Shown here piece after piece: positions 12,811-24,397 of a stretch of 64,000 nucleotides of DNA. The stretch's first letter is position 1; every line of letters starts with the position of its first letter. A program made the translations under genes and the position numbers. Under the pieces are notes generated by a model, which was not told where the DNA came from, searched no databases, and saw nothing but the letters and a program-made list of their open reading frames with translations. Source of the DNA: Hemerocallis citrina (lineage: Eukaryota; Streptophyta; Magnoliopsida; Asparagales; Asphodelaceae); assembly GCA_017893485.1 (NCBI GenBank), contig CM030368.1:179347654-179411653 (forward strand), written 5' to 3'.

Positions 12811-13627
12811 AATTTAAATTCCATAAATTTAAAAGTTATTATAATTCATTAAAGTACAAGATAACCATCTTTTACTAGTAAGAACATCATCCAATTAATA
12901 AACCCAAAGATTCCGGCATTTACATATATTGCCAAATCCTTTTGGTTTGGACTATTATACACACAAACAGAAACACTTCTAATCCTAAATACACACACAC
13001 AAACAGAGACAACAGCGACAACATCAAGAGCAACAACAACAACAATAATAACAACTACAATAATGACAACTTCAACCAATCAACAATGTAAATTCCACAA
13101 ACAGGAAACACTAGATTCAATCAATCAACACAGAAGCTAACACTAACAGTAAAATCTAGATTTAATCAATCAATAAGAACTAGCACAAGTATCAAACCCT
13201 AGATTCAATCAGACGATCAAAGAAAAAAGAAGATAGTGGGATGCTTGGTGGTTGTCAAGTTCGGGTAAGGAGATGGCTGCACTGGTATAGGTAATGGTCG
13301 GCGTCAGGCTCATAAATAGAGGACGAAATGATGTCGGGCAACTAGCGTCGAGCTCGGGAATCGAGGAGGAATGAGATGAGAGGTGACAACAATGACGATG
13401 GCAAGAGAGGAGACGGACGGCGATGGCGACGACAATGACGACAACGGGATTGGGGATTTGAGATTAGTGGAAAATGTTAGAAATGAGAATTTGGGGAAAT
13501 GTTAAGAATTTAAGGGAGGATATCCTGGCATTTTCCAAGAAAATGCCGAGATAGAGTAATGACATACTGGTGTTTTCCTTCAAAACGTTGGGATGTAGTC
13601 TTTCTCGGCGTTTTGTTGAAAAAACAA

Positions 13628-13642
13628 CTTTTTTGTACTGTG
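13628..13642 (-). repeat. CACTA-type terminal sequence
   Basis: On the minus strand the terminus reads CACAGTACAAAAAAG, resembling the CACTRCAAxAAA end of plant CACTA elements. It is followed inside by subterminal repeats of a GCCGAG phrase. A possible 3-bp TSD (AAG on the plus strand at 13643-13645) cannot be confirmed because the other end was not located. Confidence 0.5.
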
Positions 13643-13654
13643 AAGAACATGACT

Positions 13655-13775
13655 TTCTTTCAATCTCTTGATGCATAGGCTAAAGATCTCTAAATTACTT
13701 GAAATTCTGTATACATGTGCTATTTGATCTGTAGAATAATGTGAACGGTATGATCATGAGTCGGATGGTTGAAAA
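13655..13775 (-). mobile_element. Half of a foldback MITE
   Basis: The phrase CTTGATGCATAGGCTA followed by GATCTCTAAATTACTTGAAA and AATGTGAACGGTATGATC matches one arm of the foldback MITE at 23772-24150 with moderate divergence. Only one arm is present here. It directly abuts the CACTA terminus at 13642, so the CACTA element may have inserted in the MITE or been captured with it. Confidence 0.6.
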
Positions 13776-14646
13776 CTTTTAGCTAAAAAAGAAAGAATTT
13801 AGCTCATCATCTCATATTATTATCATTCAATAAATAGTTAGGTATACGTAAAAATATTCTCAAAATACCCCCATCCCAAAATATCACCGGGACGTAGAAA
13901 TTTAGGGGGGCAGAACTGAATCCTATCCACTTAGGGCCTATTTGTTTGACCTGAAAATATTGTAGGAAAAGAAATCGGGGGAAAAGCACTGTTCAAGTGG
14001 TTTGGATGGCTTGAATTTTATTGGATTTTGATTCGTACTGTAGCGCCAAAAGAAATCCACATAAAACCTTCCGAATTCAGTGGAAAGCTACTGTAGCAAT
14101 ACAGTAGTGCTACTATAGCGAATTAAAAATTATTTTTCTCTCATACTTTTTTACTCTATCCAATAAAATAATTCCACCTAACCCTCTACATTAATTTTCT
14201 TTCTCTCTCATCTCTATCATAACTAAATTAAAATTATATCCAAACAAACCACTTTTTCAGAACTCATTTTCACTGTTTTTTTTTTCTCTACAACAATCTT
14301 TCTAGTTTGGAAATGTTTTACAGTTAACCAAAAATGGCAGATTTAGAAAGAAATCGTTATTATGAAAGGATTCAACTTGGGTCCATATTGCAAATCATTC
14401 AACTGATTGAAGATCTGAAAACAGACCAACAGCATATATTCAACATTTTGGAGCCATGTGATTTATCGCACTAATCCCAGTACTTCTTGAAACAAGGTTT
14501 GTGATGACACAATTTAACAAGTATTTAAACTGAAAACTCTTATTTTAGTTCAGTGATAAACAGAGAAAGACTTTTAGCCGCAAGAGGTCTGGGATTCAAA
14601 TTCCTCCTGCTTAGGTGAAGCCTATTTTCAACAACGAAAAGAAGAC
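13776..14646. other. Intergenic DNA, MITE-like in part
   Basis: No gene. The stretch from about 13933 (TAGGGCCTATTTGTTTG) to about 14330 has the look of a hAT-type MITE, with AAACAAACCACTTTTT near 14245 pointing the other way. No convincing terminal inverted repeat or 8-bp TSD could be matched. Confidence 0.3.
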
Positions 14647-14733
14647 TGATGTTGCTAGTTTTCAGTGCAGGAGCAACATGTATGAGTTCTTGTAATTTGT
14701 AAAGTGGAAGGAACAGGTCTCAACTGCAGATCC

Positions 14734-14738
14734 GGTCT
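14734..14738 (+). repeat. TSD GGTCT, left
   Basis: GGTCT precedes TGTAACACCCC at 14739 and recurs at 18827-18831 after GGGGTGTTACA. Confidence 0.9.
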
Positions 14739-17700
14739 TGTAACACCCCGCAAAATTGGAAATTACAATTTTGTCCCTGGGTGTTACGCACATATATTTT
14801 GTAATGTGTTTCACTACATATTTTGGATTCGTACTATTTATACATTTTCCGTATTGATTTCAGTCAACTAAAATATAATATTTCAATCCCTGAAATTTAC
14901 GTGCTTTTTACGTATTTTGATGCACGTGTTTACACCACTACGTACAATGTTTCTTATAGGTTTAAATTATTTATTTTTATCTATTTTTATAAAACTGAAA
15001 TTTATTTTCCCCCTATTTTTATTAAAAGGTATTTTTCAATTTTCTGCATGTATAATGCACGTGCTTTCTACGTGTTATGATTTCATCAGGAAATATATGT
15101 AAAATTAGTAAATATAATTTTTCTTATATTGTTTTCGATTATATTTAATAGTTTTTCATTAATAAAGTCGATTTTTGCATTTTTCATGTTTTACGTGCGA
15201 TGCACGTGTTTTCGGTAAACGTATTTAAGCATATTATTTTTCAAAATAATTTTTGGAGTGTATGCAACACACGCGTGATCTCCAAAATAATATAAGTAGT
15301 ATGATATTTATAGTGTGTGTGTGTATGATGTTGTAGGCTAGAATAAAATGAAATTATGCATGCATACATGCTGGAGAGTATTATATACAATACATATAAG
15401 GAAATACTATATGTAGATACTATTCAGTAGAAAGTTATGATTAATATATATATGGTAGGATGTATATAAGTGTGATGGATGAGATGGGCCCAAAGGTGTA
15501 TTGTAAATATATATGAAAAAAAAAATGAAATGGATTTTGATGAAGTGGGCGGTTTATAAGGTGGGCTATTATGTTTTGGGTTGGAAAGCATAATGATAGG
15601 ATTATATATGTGGTGATGGTATAATAATGGAATAATTGAATAGTTGATATGGAGAGGGGGCCCACGGGGGATTAATAGCACAGAATGTGCTGATATGATG
15701 AATGTATAAAAAATGAATGTGTGTAGTGTGGTAAGTGTGTGTTCAGTATTGAAGTGAGAGGGCCCACACGGTAAGGTTGTGTGTACATTTGTACACTATA
15801 TGTGCCGGTTTTGGATTGGAAGGAGAGAGAGTAAATGAAAGTTAGAGTTGTGAAGAGTGGGGAGGTGAAGAGATGGGGGTTTTAGGAGTTTAGAATTGGA
15901 AGGGTTGTAAGAGTTAATTAGGAAAGTTATTAGGGGTGAATATATGCACAATAAACCCTCCCAAAACCCTATAAATAGAGCCCTACTTTCTTTTTCTCAT
16001 TGCACCAAAAACATTATAGATTGAAGAAAAAGAAATAAGTGTAAGAGAAAGAAAAGAGGGAAAGGAAAAAGAAAGAGAGTAAGAAAAGAAGTGTTCTCTT
16101 GCTTGGAGCTTTTGCTCGGAGGAGAAGAGCTAGGAACCCTTGAAGCTAGAAGTGGTGTTCTTCCTTTCAATTGTTCAAGCCTTCAATCAAGGTGGGTGAT
16201 TTCTTACTTTCTAGTTGTAGAAATATCATGCTAAAAATTATAAATTAATATTATGAGATGATATTGATATGTAGGTAATTTTTATGCTAAAATACATGCT
16301 ATGAATAATATGGGATTTTGATGTTTGATACCATGATTCATGTTAAAACTTCATCTTGGGAGAATGTATGTTTTGAATGAGACATGAAAAGTAGATTTAA
16401 TTTACACTTTTGTATGTGATGAAAAATGAGTAGTACAACATAAAAGTGGGTGTTCTCATGCTTTTTTTTTTGAACTATGTGTTCTAGTAAAATAAATGAG
16501 TATATGATGTTGATATGATGAAGTAGAGTAGATTTATGCATTGGTTGTCATGAAATTGCTAAGTTAAGAAATAAATCCACTTAATGTTAGTAAGTGATTT
16601 TATGTCTTCTTAATTGTAGAGACTTGCATGCTTGATGAATAATAGAATTTTGATGTCTTAATTAAAAGATAAATTCATGTTTCTTTTTATGTATAATAAG
16701 TTGGATGTTGAGATGAAATATATAGATAAAGTTTCATGCTAATATAATATACTATGAAGGAGAATATTCTTGTTATGATTAAGTAAATAATAGAAATTTT
16801 TGACTAAAGAGTTAATACCATGATCATGTTAGAATGCTTGTAAACTTTATGTATGCTAAATGTATATTTTGTATGGAAATTTTGATGTAATAAAGTAGAA
16901 CAATTTATACTATTGGGTGAGGTGAAAATAGTAGTGAATCATGTAAATTAAATTACAACTTGTTAATTGGTAAATGAGAAAGGAAAAGATTGATTATTTT
17001 GCCATGTGTGAATAAAGAAATGGTGATCGAGATTGGCTGGCATCAAATTTATCTCTGCATTCATGCAATTTCTACCAATTTACACCTGAAATGTATCGAT
17101 CTACATTCATTATTTGAGATTGGAGGTCCGTTGAAACTAGACCTGCAATTTTGATAGTGAGTAGGTCAATTTGGTAAATAGTTTCAAAAGTGGGTCAGTT
17201 TGGTAAAAACTTTCAAAAGTGTTTCATTTTGGGAAAATTCTAGGGTTCATAAAACATAATGAAGAAATTATTAAAAATAGTTTTTTTGAGATTTTCATGT
17301 ACAATTAAGAAAATAGAAGGGAAACTGAAAAAGAAATTTGGGTTGTGATTAGAATCTATTTAATAAAGAGTATGACACTTATTTTTTTAAAAAGAGAAAA
17401 ATATTATGTTGTGAATCAAATTCTTTTGAAAGGATTACACTCTTATTTTGTGTAGAAATGTTGATGTGGTTGAAATGTATTGCTAAAGTGACTTAAAAAT
17501 GGATGAAAATATTGTTCATGAAGAAGAATATGGCTTTTGAAAGATTGTGAATAAAAGACTCATGAGTAGTATTAAAATGAGACTTCATGAATACAAATTA
17601 AGATGAGACATTGAATCACATTTGTGAATAATTTGAAAGATGAAAATATCTAGGTTTAAGACATGATTATTAAAGGGTATGTGTACCCATGTTTTCTTGT

Positions 17701-18826
17701 ACATGAAAGTTTATGACTTAGAGTTAGTAAGACCTCGATATCGGCATTATTGAAAGAAAAGATTTGAGATATGATTTTGGAGATATGGCCATGGAGCTAT
17801 CTCGTATTTGCGGATTAAGTCCGGTAGGAGGTAAAACTAATTCTTTGAATGGAAATTATTCATGTCTTGAACTTAAGAAAATTTAGGCACATAAGTGAAG
17901 ATGTAGTAAACTTAGGGAAACGTAAGTGGGGTGCTCTATATAGTCGGCGGTGGACTCCAAGACTATAGACCCAGTTGGTGGACTGAGGTTGCCCTGTGGG
18001 AGACGGATTATTATATTTTAATCCGGGACTATGAGGACGGGTCGGCGGTGGACTCCAAGATCTTGAATAGTCGGACGGATGGGCTTTTATGTTTACCGTC
18101 TCCAATGTATATATATATACTGGGCTAGAGGGTCACATACGGGACGATTCGCACGATATGGAATCTGTTATAACAGCTGGCGGTGGACTCCAAGGCTGGG
18201 ATTCAAATTCGTGGAATAGTTTGAACTTTGTTTTGCTACCGGATAGTTTTCATGGCGAGGGATCGAGCCCTTTATGGTGGAGTACGTAGGCGCTTGCCCT
18301 CGGACCTATGTAGTATGGGATGCATAGAATCCGAACAAGTGTGCATTAGTGTCATCCTAGTGTAGAATGGTATGCATTAGGCATTAAGACATGACATACA
18401 CTTATGTTTAGAAGAATCACTTTTGACACTTTATATGTTCATTCAATCTTTTTGTGATTTGTTAAAGTATGAGATCGTTATACTACTCCCGGCATAGAGA
18501 GGATAGCCGTGTATAACATTTCGTCAGTTGTAAGTAACTGACGTGCCCACAGATTGACATGCAGGTAATGGACTATTCATGGAGTTATAAAGTGGATATG
18601 CTGTTGCTGTTTAGACGTTAAAAATGTTGCAAATGATGTTAAAGTTATACAAGTTGTATTTCATTGATTGTAATCTTTTAGTCTTCCGCTGTGTAAAAAC
18701 CAAGTGTAAAGGAACTCTGATGTATTGTGAATAAAAAGTTTTAAATTCCTTGTAAAATTGTACGAAGTGAAGTAAAGATCCTGTGAAATCTCGAATTTAT
18801 CCTTATTTAAAATTCGGGGTGTTACA
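14739..18826 (+). mobile_element. Complete solo LTR, 4.1 kb (gypsy, Tekay/Del-like ends)
   Basis: Starts TGTAACACCCCG and ends CGGGGTGTTACA, a 12-bp terminal inverted repeat, with a perfect 5-bp TSD. There is no coding capacity, primer site or second copy, so it is a solo LTR. Very long LTRs that begin TGTAACACCCC are typical of plant chromoviruses of the Tekay/Del lineage; the lineage is inferred from this memory. A phrase CGGCGGTGGACTCCAAG occurs three times (about 17946, 18042, 18179). It sits inside the 5' LTR of the host element, whose two LTR halves rejoin exactly when it and one TSD copy are removed. Confidence 0.9.
15970..15978 (+). promoter_or_regulatory. TATA box of the solo LTR
   Basis: TATAAATAG lies in a CCCTATAAATAGAGCCCTAC context, followed within 40 bp by a purine-rich leader of AAGAGAAAG type (16030-16090). 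This is the expected U3/R layout of a plant LTR promoter. Whether it is active cannot be judged. Confidence 0.6.
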
Positions 18827-18831
18827 GGTCT
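18827..18831 (+). repeat. TSD GGTCT, right
   Basis: Exact second copy of the duplication flanking the 4.1-kb solo LTR. Confidence 0.9.
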
Positions 18832-19329
18832 GTTTCTGGGGGTCAACTGGTGGCTGGCCAACTAGAACACCTGCAAAGCCCCTAGAACCACCGGGAGAAA
18901 TTCTGGCGATAGGCCCTCTGACAATCTAGTCAGTCACTGGAAAATGGAAGAAAGTTGGGGTTCAGGTGAGAATTTTGAGATTACCATTTTTAAGGATGAG
19001 GGGGTCTGGTATTTATAGGCGGAGAAAATGGGTATCTAACCCTAATGAGCCGGGTTGGACCCGTTTGTCTGTGGGTTTGAAGTAGCAGAAAGTCTGTTGG
19101 ACTTTTTGACCTAATGATCTGAGATGAGCGAATATCGAGGAGATCCCCCGGCCCTGATTGGGCCACGTCACTTATACTCACATCATAAGCCCCTCACTTC
19201 TGGAGGGTTAAGTGTACCAGCCATCGAGGAGTAGTCCGTTCTTGTGAGAAGGTCGGAGGAGAGTGTTTTGCGGAGATGAGATAGTGGGCCCCTGAAACAA
19301 GTGTTTGGGGTCGGGGCCTAGCCGAGCAT

Positions 19330-20690
19330 GGGGAGCCAGTGCCGAGCGCTTTGAGCGAGGCACTTTCTGAAAGGATACTGTTTTCCTACTCGAGGCTCGT
19401 GTCGACCTCCGAGCTTGAGGGGTCGGTGCCAAGTTCTTCAAGCGAGACGCTTTCTGAGAGGAAGCCGTGTGCCTGCTCGAGGCTTATGCCGAGCTCCGAG
19501 CTTGGGGAGTCGATACCGAGTGCTTTGAGTGAGGCGCTTTCTTAGAGGAAGTTGTGTGCCTGCTCGAGGCACGTGCCAAGCTCCGAGCTTGGGGGTCGGT
19601 GCCGAGCGCTCTGAGCATGGTGCTTTCTGAGAGGAAGTTGTATGCCTGCTCGAGGCTCGTGCCGAGCTCCGAACTTGAGGATCGGTGCCGAGCGCTTTGA
19701 GCGAGGTGCTTTCTAAGAGGAAGCTATGTGTCTACTCGAGGCACGTGCCAAACTCCGAGCTTGGGGGTCATTGCCGAGCGCTATGTGCGAGGAGCTTTCA
19801 GTGAGAAAGTGGTTGCTTGCTCGAGGCACATGCCGAGCGTCGAGCCTAGTGACCTTGCATTGAGTCGCTTTTAGTGAGAAAGTTGGCTGCCTACTCGAGG
19901 CACATGCCGAGCATCAAGCTTGGTGGCCTTACTTTGAGGTGCTTTTAGAGAGAAAGTTGGTTGCCCGATCGAGACACATGCCGAGAATCGAGCCTGATGG
20001 CCTTGCTTTGAGGTGCTTTCAGCGAGAAAGCTGGCTGCCTGCTTGAGGCGCATGCCGAGCGTCAAGTCTAGTGGCCTTGCTTTGAGGCACTTTCAGTGAG
20101 AACGCTGGCCTCTTGCTCGAGGCACATGCCAAGCATCGAGCCTGGTGGCCTTGCTTTGAAGCGCTTTTAGAGAGAAAGCTGGTTTCCTGCTCGAGGCACA
20201 TGCCGAGCTTCGAGCCTGGTGACCTTGCTTTGAGGCGCTTTTAGCGAGAAAGCTAGCTTCCTGCTCGAGGCACATGCCGAGCATTGAGCCAAGTGGCCTT
20301 TATTTGAGGTGCTTTCAGTAAGAAAGTTGGCTGCTTTCTCGAGGCGCATGCTAAGTGTCGAGCCTGGTGGCCTAACTTTGAGGCACCTTCAGCGAGAAAG
20401 CTGGCTGCCTGCTCAAGGCGCATACCGAGCGTCGAACCTGGTGGCCTTGCTTTGAGGTGCTTTTAGTGAGAAAGCTAGCTGCCTACTCAAGGCCCATGCC
20501 GAGCGTCGAGCCTGGTGGCCTTGCTTTGAGTTGCTTTCAGCGAGAAAGCTGGCTGCTTGCTCGAGGCACATGCCAAACGTCGAGCCTGGTGGCCTTGCTT
20601 TGAAGCGCTTTTAGTGAGAAAGCTGGCTGCTTGCTCGAGGTGCATGCCGAGCATCGAGCCTGATGACCTTACTTTGAGGGAGCCTGGTGG
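19330..20690 (+). repeat. Tandem repeat array, 87-bp then 74-bp units, about 17 copies
   Basis: About six units of about 87 bp (to about 19850) carry a GTCGGTGCCGAGCGCTTTGAG phase. They are followed by about eleven units of about 74 bp built on GAGCCTGGTGGCCTTGCTTT and TGCCTGCTCGAGGCACATGC. The two unit types share the CTGCTCGAGGC core and differ by a deletion. Many short minus-strand ORFs (60-130 residues) cover the array, but the 74-bp period is not a multiple of three, so each unit is read in a new frame and they are not protein repeats. It occupies the 5' internal part of the LTR element. Confidence 0.9.
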
Positions 20691-21026
20691 CTCCGTGACT
20701 GACCAAAAGTGTGTTTCTTTGTTGGCAGGCTCGAAGCGTATGCCAAGGCTCGAGCATTTTGGACTTGGAGAGGAATTGCGCTGCATGAGGGCCACTCCTA
20801 TAGCGACAAGTGTGATGCTGACGTCATGTTTGAGGAATTCGATAAGTTGCAGGATTCGCAAAAATTGAGGAGTCGCTGGGTTCAATATATATCCCCCACC
20901 CCTTTCTCATTTTTCACTTTAGTTCTCTCCCTCTAAGTCCCCAAGTTTTTCTCTAGCACAATACAGTCACCGGTGGTGAGCTTTTCGCCAACTTTCCGGC
21001 AATTTAAATAGGTTAGTAATTTCATT

Positions 21027-22000
21027 ATGTCGAGGGCTCAATCCGGTTCGTCAGCCTCTACATCGATTTGATGCGATAACCCGCGTCTCTTCGACTCCAT
21101 GTCTTGGGAGACAAAGAAGACAGTTTACGACGTCCAACCTTTCTGCAGTAGAAAGCCTTTCATAGTGGTGTCAAGCGACCCGAAAGTTAGTGTGCGCATG
21201 GAGGAGGAGGGTGACAAAGTGGAAGTAGTTGGCGGAGTGGAGGTGGACAAGGTAATTGAGGGAGTGGAGGAAGATGAGGTAGTTGAGGTCAACCCCTTGG
21301 CCAAGAATCCCAATCTGGTGCCTTTGGCGATGCCTTCCCCCCCCCCCCCCGAAGGGCCCTCGTGTCCGACAGAAGAAAATGAAGTGGACCCTGCCGGACA
21401 GTCCATATGAGACGGCTCTGAAAATCAGGCTCAACATTCTCCTCATTCGGCAGCCGAGCTCAATTAGAATGTATCCGGACGACGTCGAGGGATTAGTCCA
21501 GTATAGGGTGTAACCATCTTCTCCCCATCGAACAAAGATCTCTATGGATAAAATGCCAACTGTTTTGACTGCAGACAATCTTCCGGTCATCCGAGCTAGC
21601 TACTTCATTGGTCAAGAGTACAAGTTGTTGATCTCCAGCCCTAGGCTCCCCTCCATGGATAACTTAGCGCCCTACTTCTGCGTGTTTCCCATGGACGAGT
21701 TCAGCTCGGGTTTGCGCCTGCCTATCCACCCATTAATGCAGAAGGTTCTGTCATGGGGGTCGTTGAGTCCAATGCAATATGGCCCAAACTCTTAGAAGCA
21801 ACTTGTGTGCTTCATGCTGCTTTGCAAGGAGAGGGGCGTGCCTCTAAGATTGAAGTACTTCCGAGTTGTCTTGGGTTTCATCTCGTCGGGCTAGCATGAA
21901 GCGATCTACTATATTTTGCCTCGTCAAGGGAAGAAGGTCGTCCATAACCACCCGGACTCGATAAAGGGGTGAAGGGGGAAATAATTCGTAGTTCGGAGTC
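21027..22000 (+). pseudogene. Broken gypsy-type gag-region protein (PF04195-like)
   Basis: A start MSRAQSGSSASTSI runs into a stop after 14 codons, and further readings follow in other frames. One (from 21099) has an acidic Glu/Val-rich stretch. The segment 21544-21795 contains PYFCVFPMDEFSSGLRLPI, then HPLMQKVL and SPMQYGPNS, a TAG stop where Trp is expected, and KQLVCFMLLCKERGVPLRL. This block matches the plant 'putative gypsy type transposon' family (PF04195) found in non-autonomous gypsy derivatives. With several stops it cannot be expressed intact. A poly-C run at about 21340-21350 probably causes one frameshift. Confidence 0.65.
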
Positions 22001-22241
22001 AGACAACCTAGGCGATACCTACGAAGTGGAACTTCTACAAGCCAAACTTTAAGGGCCCCTGAAAGGCCGATTTGACGGTAAAGGAGTGGGCGGAGGTCGA
22101 TCGAATATGTGCGGGCAACAACATTGGTTGGCCGAATGTGACGGAGAGGCATCTAGCTCGGATCGGACTGAGCCCCATTCCTTCTAGTATGTCTTTCGTT
22201 TACTTTTCCTTCAAGTTTTTTCTTTCGTCTTATACACTTCT

Positions 22242-22698
22242 TGATGTTGCTAGTTTTCGGTGCGGGAGCAACAGATGTGCGTTCTTGTAATTTGTAAAGT
22301 GGAAGGGACATATCTCAACTGCAAATTCGGTTTGTTTCAGGGGGTCGGCTTGTAAGAGCAGCTGGTGGCTGGGCGACCGGAATACCTGCAAAGCGCCTAG
22401 AAACACCGGAAGAAATCCTTGCGACAAGCCATCCGATGATCTAGTCAGTCATTGGAAAAGGGAAGGAAGCTAGGGTTCATGTGAGAAATTTAAGATTACC
22501 TTTTTTAAGGAGAAGGGGTACTGGTATTTATAGGCAGAGCAAACAAGTACCTAACCCTAATGGGCCGGGTTAAACTCATTTATCTGTGGGCCTGAAGTAG
22601 CAGATGGTCCATTGGACTTTTTGACCTGATATCTGAGATGAGCGAATATCGAGGAGATCCCACAGCGCTGGTTAGGCCACATCACTTATATCACATCA
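22242..22698 (+). mobile_element. 3' LTR of the 14647-22698 element
   Basis: 457 bp, matching the interrupted 5' LTR over its whole length. Shared landmarks are TGATGTTGCTAGTTTTC, TTCTTGTAATTTGTAAAGTG, a GGTATTTATAGGC TATA-like site, and GAGCGAATATCGAGGAGATC before the end. The differences are mostly substitutions, so the element is not recent. Confidence 0.85.
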
Positions 22699-22992
22699 AG
22701 GACACTCCTCTTACGTACCGGTGACTATTCATTACTATACACAAATCTTACAACCAGCTATTAATAAAGGAGTGGCATTGCATTATCTATATACTAGACT
22801 TGTCTGTGGCCACGTGCCTACGGCACGTCTTCAGAACAATACAGCATATGAAAAGTCTTGTAAACAGTATATCAACAATTATGTAGCTGAAGTTTGAATA
22901 GTATGACAATAATTAGTTGTAAATAAAAGTCCATGTTTCCATTAGTATATGGTAAAAAATAATTATAAATTGGGGTATAAAAGTCCATGTTT

Positions 22993-23108
<116 letters not shown>

Positions 23109-23302
23109 GCTGAAAATCATTGTTTTTTATAGTCACATGATGGATGGGCAAATGAATTTCAAATAATTTGATTTTACATATTTAGAATAATTTAGATGTG
23201 TAGATCAATGTGAACAGTTTGGATCGTCGATACGAAGGCGAGAAGACCGAGTGCACACGGAGGAGTGGTGTACAATGGAAGATTTTCCGATATATATATA
23301 TA

Positions 23303-23757
23303 CTAGGTTTACCCGTTGACACGTGCCTACGGCACATCTTCGGAACAGTACACCTTGTTTGATTATATAAACTAGTTTTGGAGGTCCAGCAAATTGATTG
23401 AAGTAGCAAACATATTATATGAGAAACTTTTGGGGGTCCAGCAAAAAACAAATTATATGATTTTTTTTATTTTTTGAATTATTTAAAAAGTTTTTTAATT
23501 TTTAATTTTTTTAGTTTTTAAATTTTTAATTTTTTAAAAATTTTAAAAAATTTTATTTTCTTAATTTTTTGAATAGAAGAGGGAGGAAGAGAGAGAGAGA
23601 AAAAATAATTAAATAAATATAGGAGTTGTTTTGGGTAGGGGATTTGAATTTGAGTTTTGGGGAAAAATATGTTTTGTGAGGTTAGATCTAGTCCTTTGAT
23701 TTTTGGGGAATTGATGGAGAGCCACTTGATAGCTTTCTTTGTGTTTTATTATATAGA
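23303..23757 (-). mobile_element. Short non-autonomous Helitron, 455 bp
   Basis: On the minus strand it begins A|TCTATATAATAAAACAC at 23757. Its 5' stretch (AAGAAAGCTATCAAGTGGCTC and TCACAAAACATATTTTTCCC) is near-identical to the start of the 7.7-kb Helitron at 28145. It ends with hairpin GTGCCGTAGGCAC and ACCTAG|T at 23303. Same family as the large Helitron, but without cargo. Confidence 0.7.
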
Positions 23758-23771
23758 TATAATATGAGTCA

Positions 23772-24150
23772 TGCTATTATGAGATGGTGAGATGGAGTGT
23801 TTTTTTGTGAGATGGGCGATTTGAATCATCCAAATCTCTATCACACCGTTCACATAATTCTACATGTCATCTAGATGGTGTGTACAAAATTTTAAGCAAT
23901 TTGGAGACCTCTAGCCTTTGCATCAAAGCGTTCAACACATCATGAAGATGATGTGAAATACATATATATGCATTTATTTGAACGCTTTGATGCATAGGCT
24001 AGAGGTCTCCAAATCGCTTGAAATTTTGTACACACCAACTAGATGATATGTAGAATGATGTGAACGGTGTGATCGAGATTTGGATCATTCAAATTGCTCA
24101 TCTCACAAAATACATTTTCATCTCACCCATCTCACCATCTCATTTTAGCA
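23772..24150. mobile_element. Foldback MITE with long inverted arms, about 380 bp
   Basis: The left arm starts TGCTATTATGAGATGGTGAG and the right arm, reverse-complemented, starts TGCTAAAATGAGATGGTGAG. The arms stay complementary for most of their roughly 160 bp, with a short A+T-rich centre around 23945-23975. A one-arm relative lies at 13655-13775. No transposase. The superfamily is not decided because no clear TSD was found. Confidence 0.75.
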
Positions 24151-24154
24151 TTTT

Positions 24155-24161
<7 letters not shown>

Positions 24162-24197
<36 letters not shown>
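24162..24197. repeat. (TA)n microsatellite
   Basis: About 18 TA units followed by a short GA run, next to the right arm of the foldback MITE. Confidence 0.9.
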
Positions 24198-24202
<5 letters not shown>

Positions 24203-24397
24203 GAGAGAGAGAGAAATAATAAAATAATTAAATGAGTTATTTTGGGGGAGAAATTTGAATTTGAGTTTTAGAGGAAAAATGTGTTTTGTAATGTTTAGTC
24301 TAGACCTATAATTTTGGAAATTGAATTTCTGTGTATTTTATTATATAGATATTTACAACTACTAAAGAGTAAACAGCAAACTCAAAACTCCCGCATC

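Larger units (their letters stand above)
6470..13642 (-). mobile_element. Decayed CACTA (En/Spm) DNA transposon, split by a solo LTR
   Basis: Minus-strand remnants appear in the order expected for En/Spm elements: a terminal sequence CACAGTACAAAAAAG at 13642-13628, subterminal copies of an AAAACGCCGAG/AAAATGCCGAG phrase (13520-13620), the C-terminal DUF4216 part of a TNP2-like transposase (12370-12810), then a Ptta/En/Spm ORF1 protein in two pieces (11350-11721 and 7169-7564). The pieces of ORF1 are separated by the solo LTR at 8025-11328. The left terminus was not found, so the left limit is approximate. The element has stops and gaps and cannot be autonomous. Confidence 0.7.
14647..22698 (+). 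mobile_element. Non-autonomous LTR retrotransposon with tandem repeats; 5' LTR interrupted
   Basis: The 5' LTR (14647-14738 plus 18832-19185, about 446 bp once the nested insert is removed) and the 3' LTR (22242-22698, 457 bp) both start TGATGTTGCTAGTTTTC and end ACATCA. The flanks are AAGAC and AGGAC, a 5-bp TSD with one mismatch. Between the LTRs lie a tandem repeat array and a broken gag-region gene, but no protease, reverse transcriptase or integrase. It resembles the large non-autonomous gypsy-type derivatives of plants. No primer binding site that I recognise follows the 5' LTR. Confidence 0.8.

Noticed and set aside
13933..14330. Complete hAT-type MITE beginning TAGGGCCTATTTGTTTG
   Set aside because: No matching right terminus or 8-bp duplication could be found; kept only as a remark in the intergenic entry.
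19330..20690. Array considered as CRISPR-like because of regular units
   Set aside because: Units are contiguous, 74-87 bp and without unique spacers, in a plant retrotransposon.
19208..20885. Many 60-130-residue ORFs in both strands across the tandem array
   Set aside because: They are produced by the repeat itself; the 74-bp unit changes frame in every copy, so no protein repeat is conserved.
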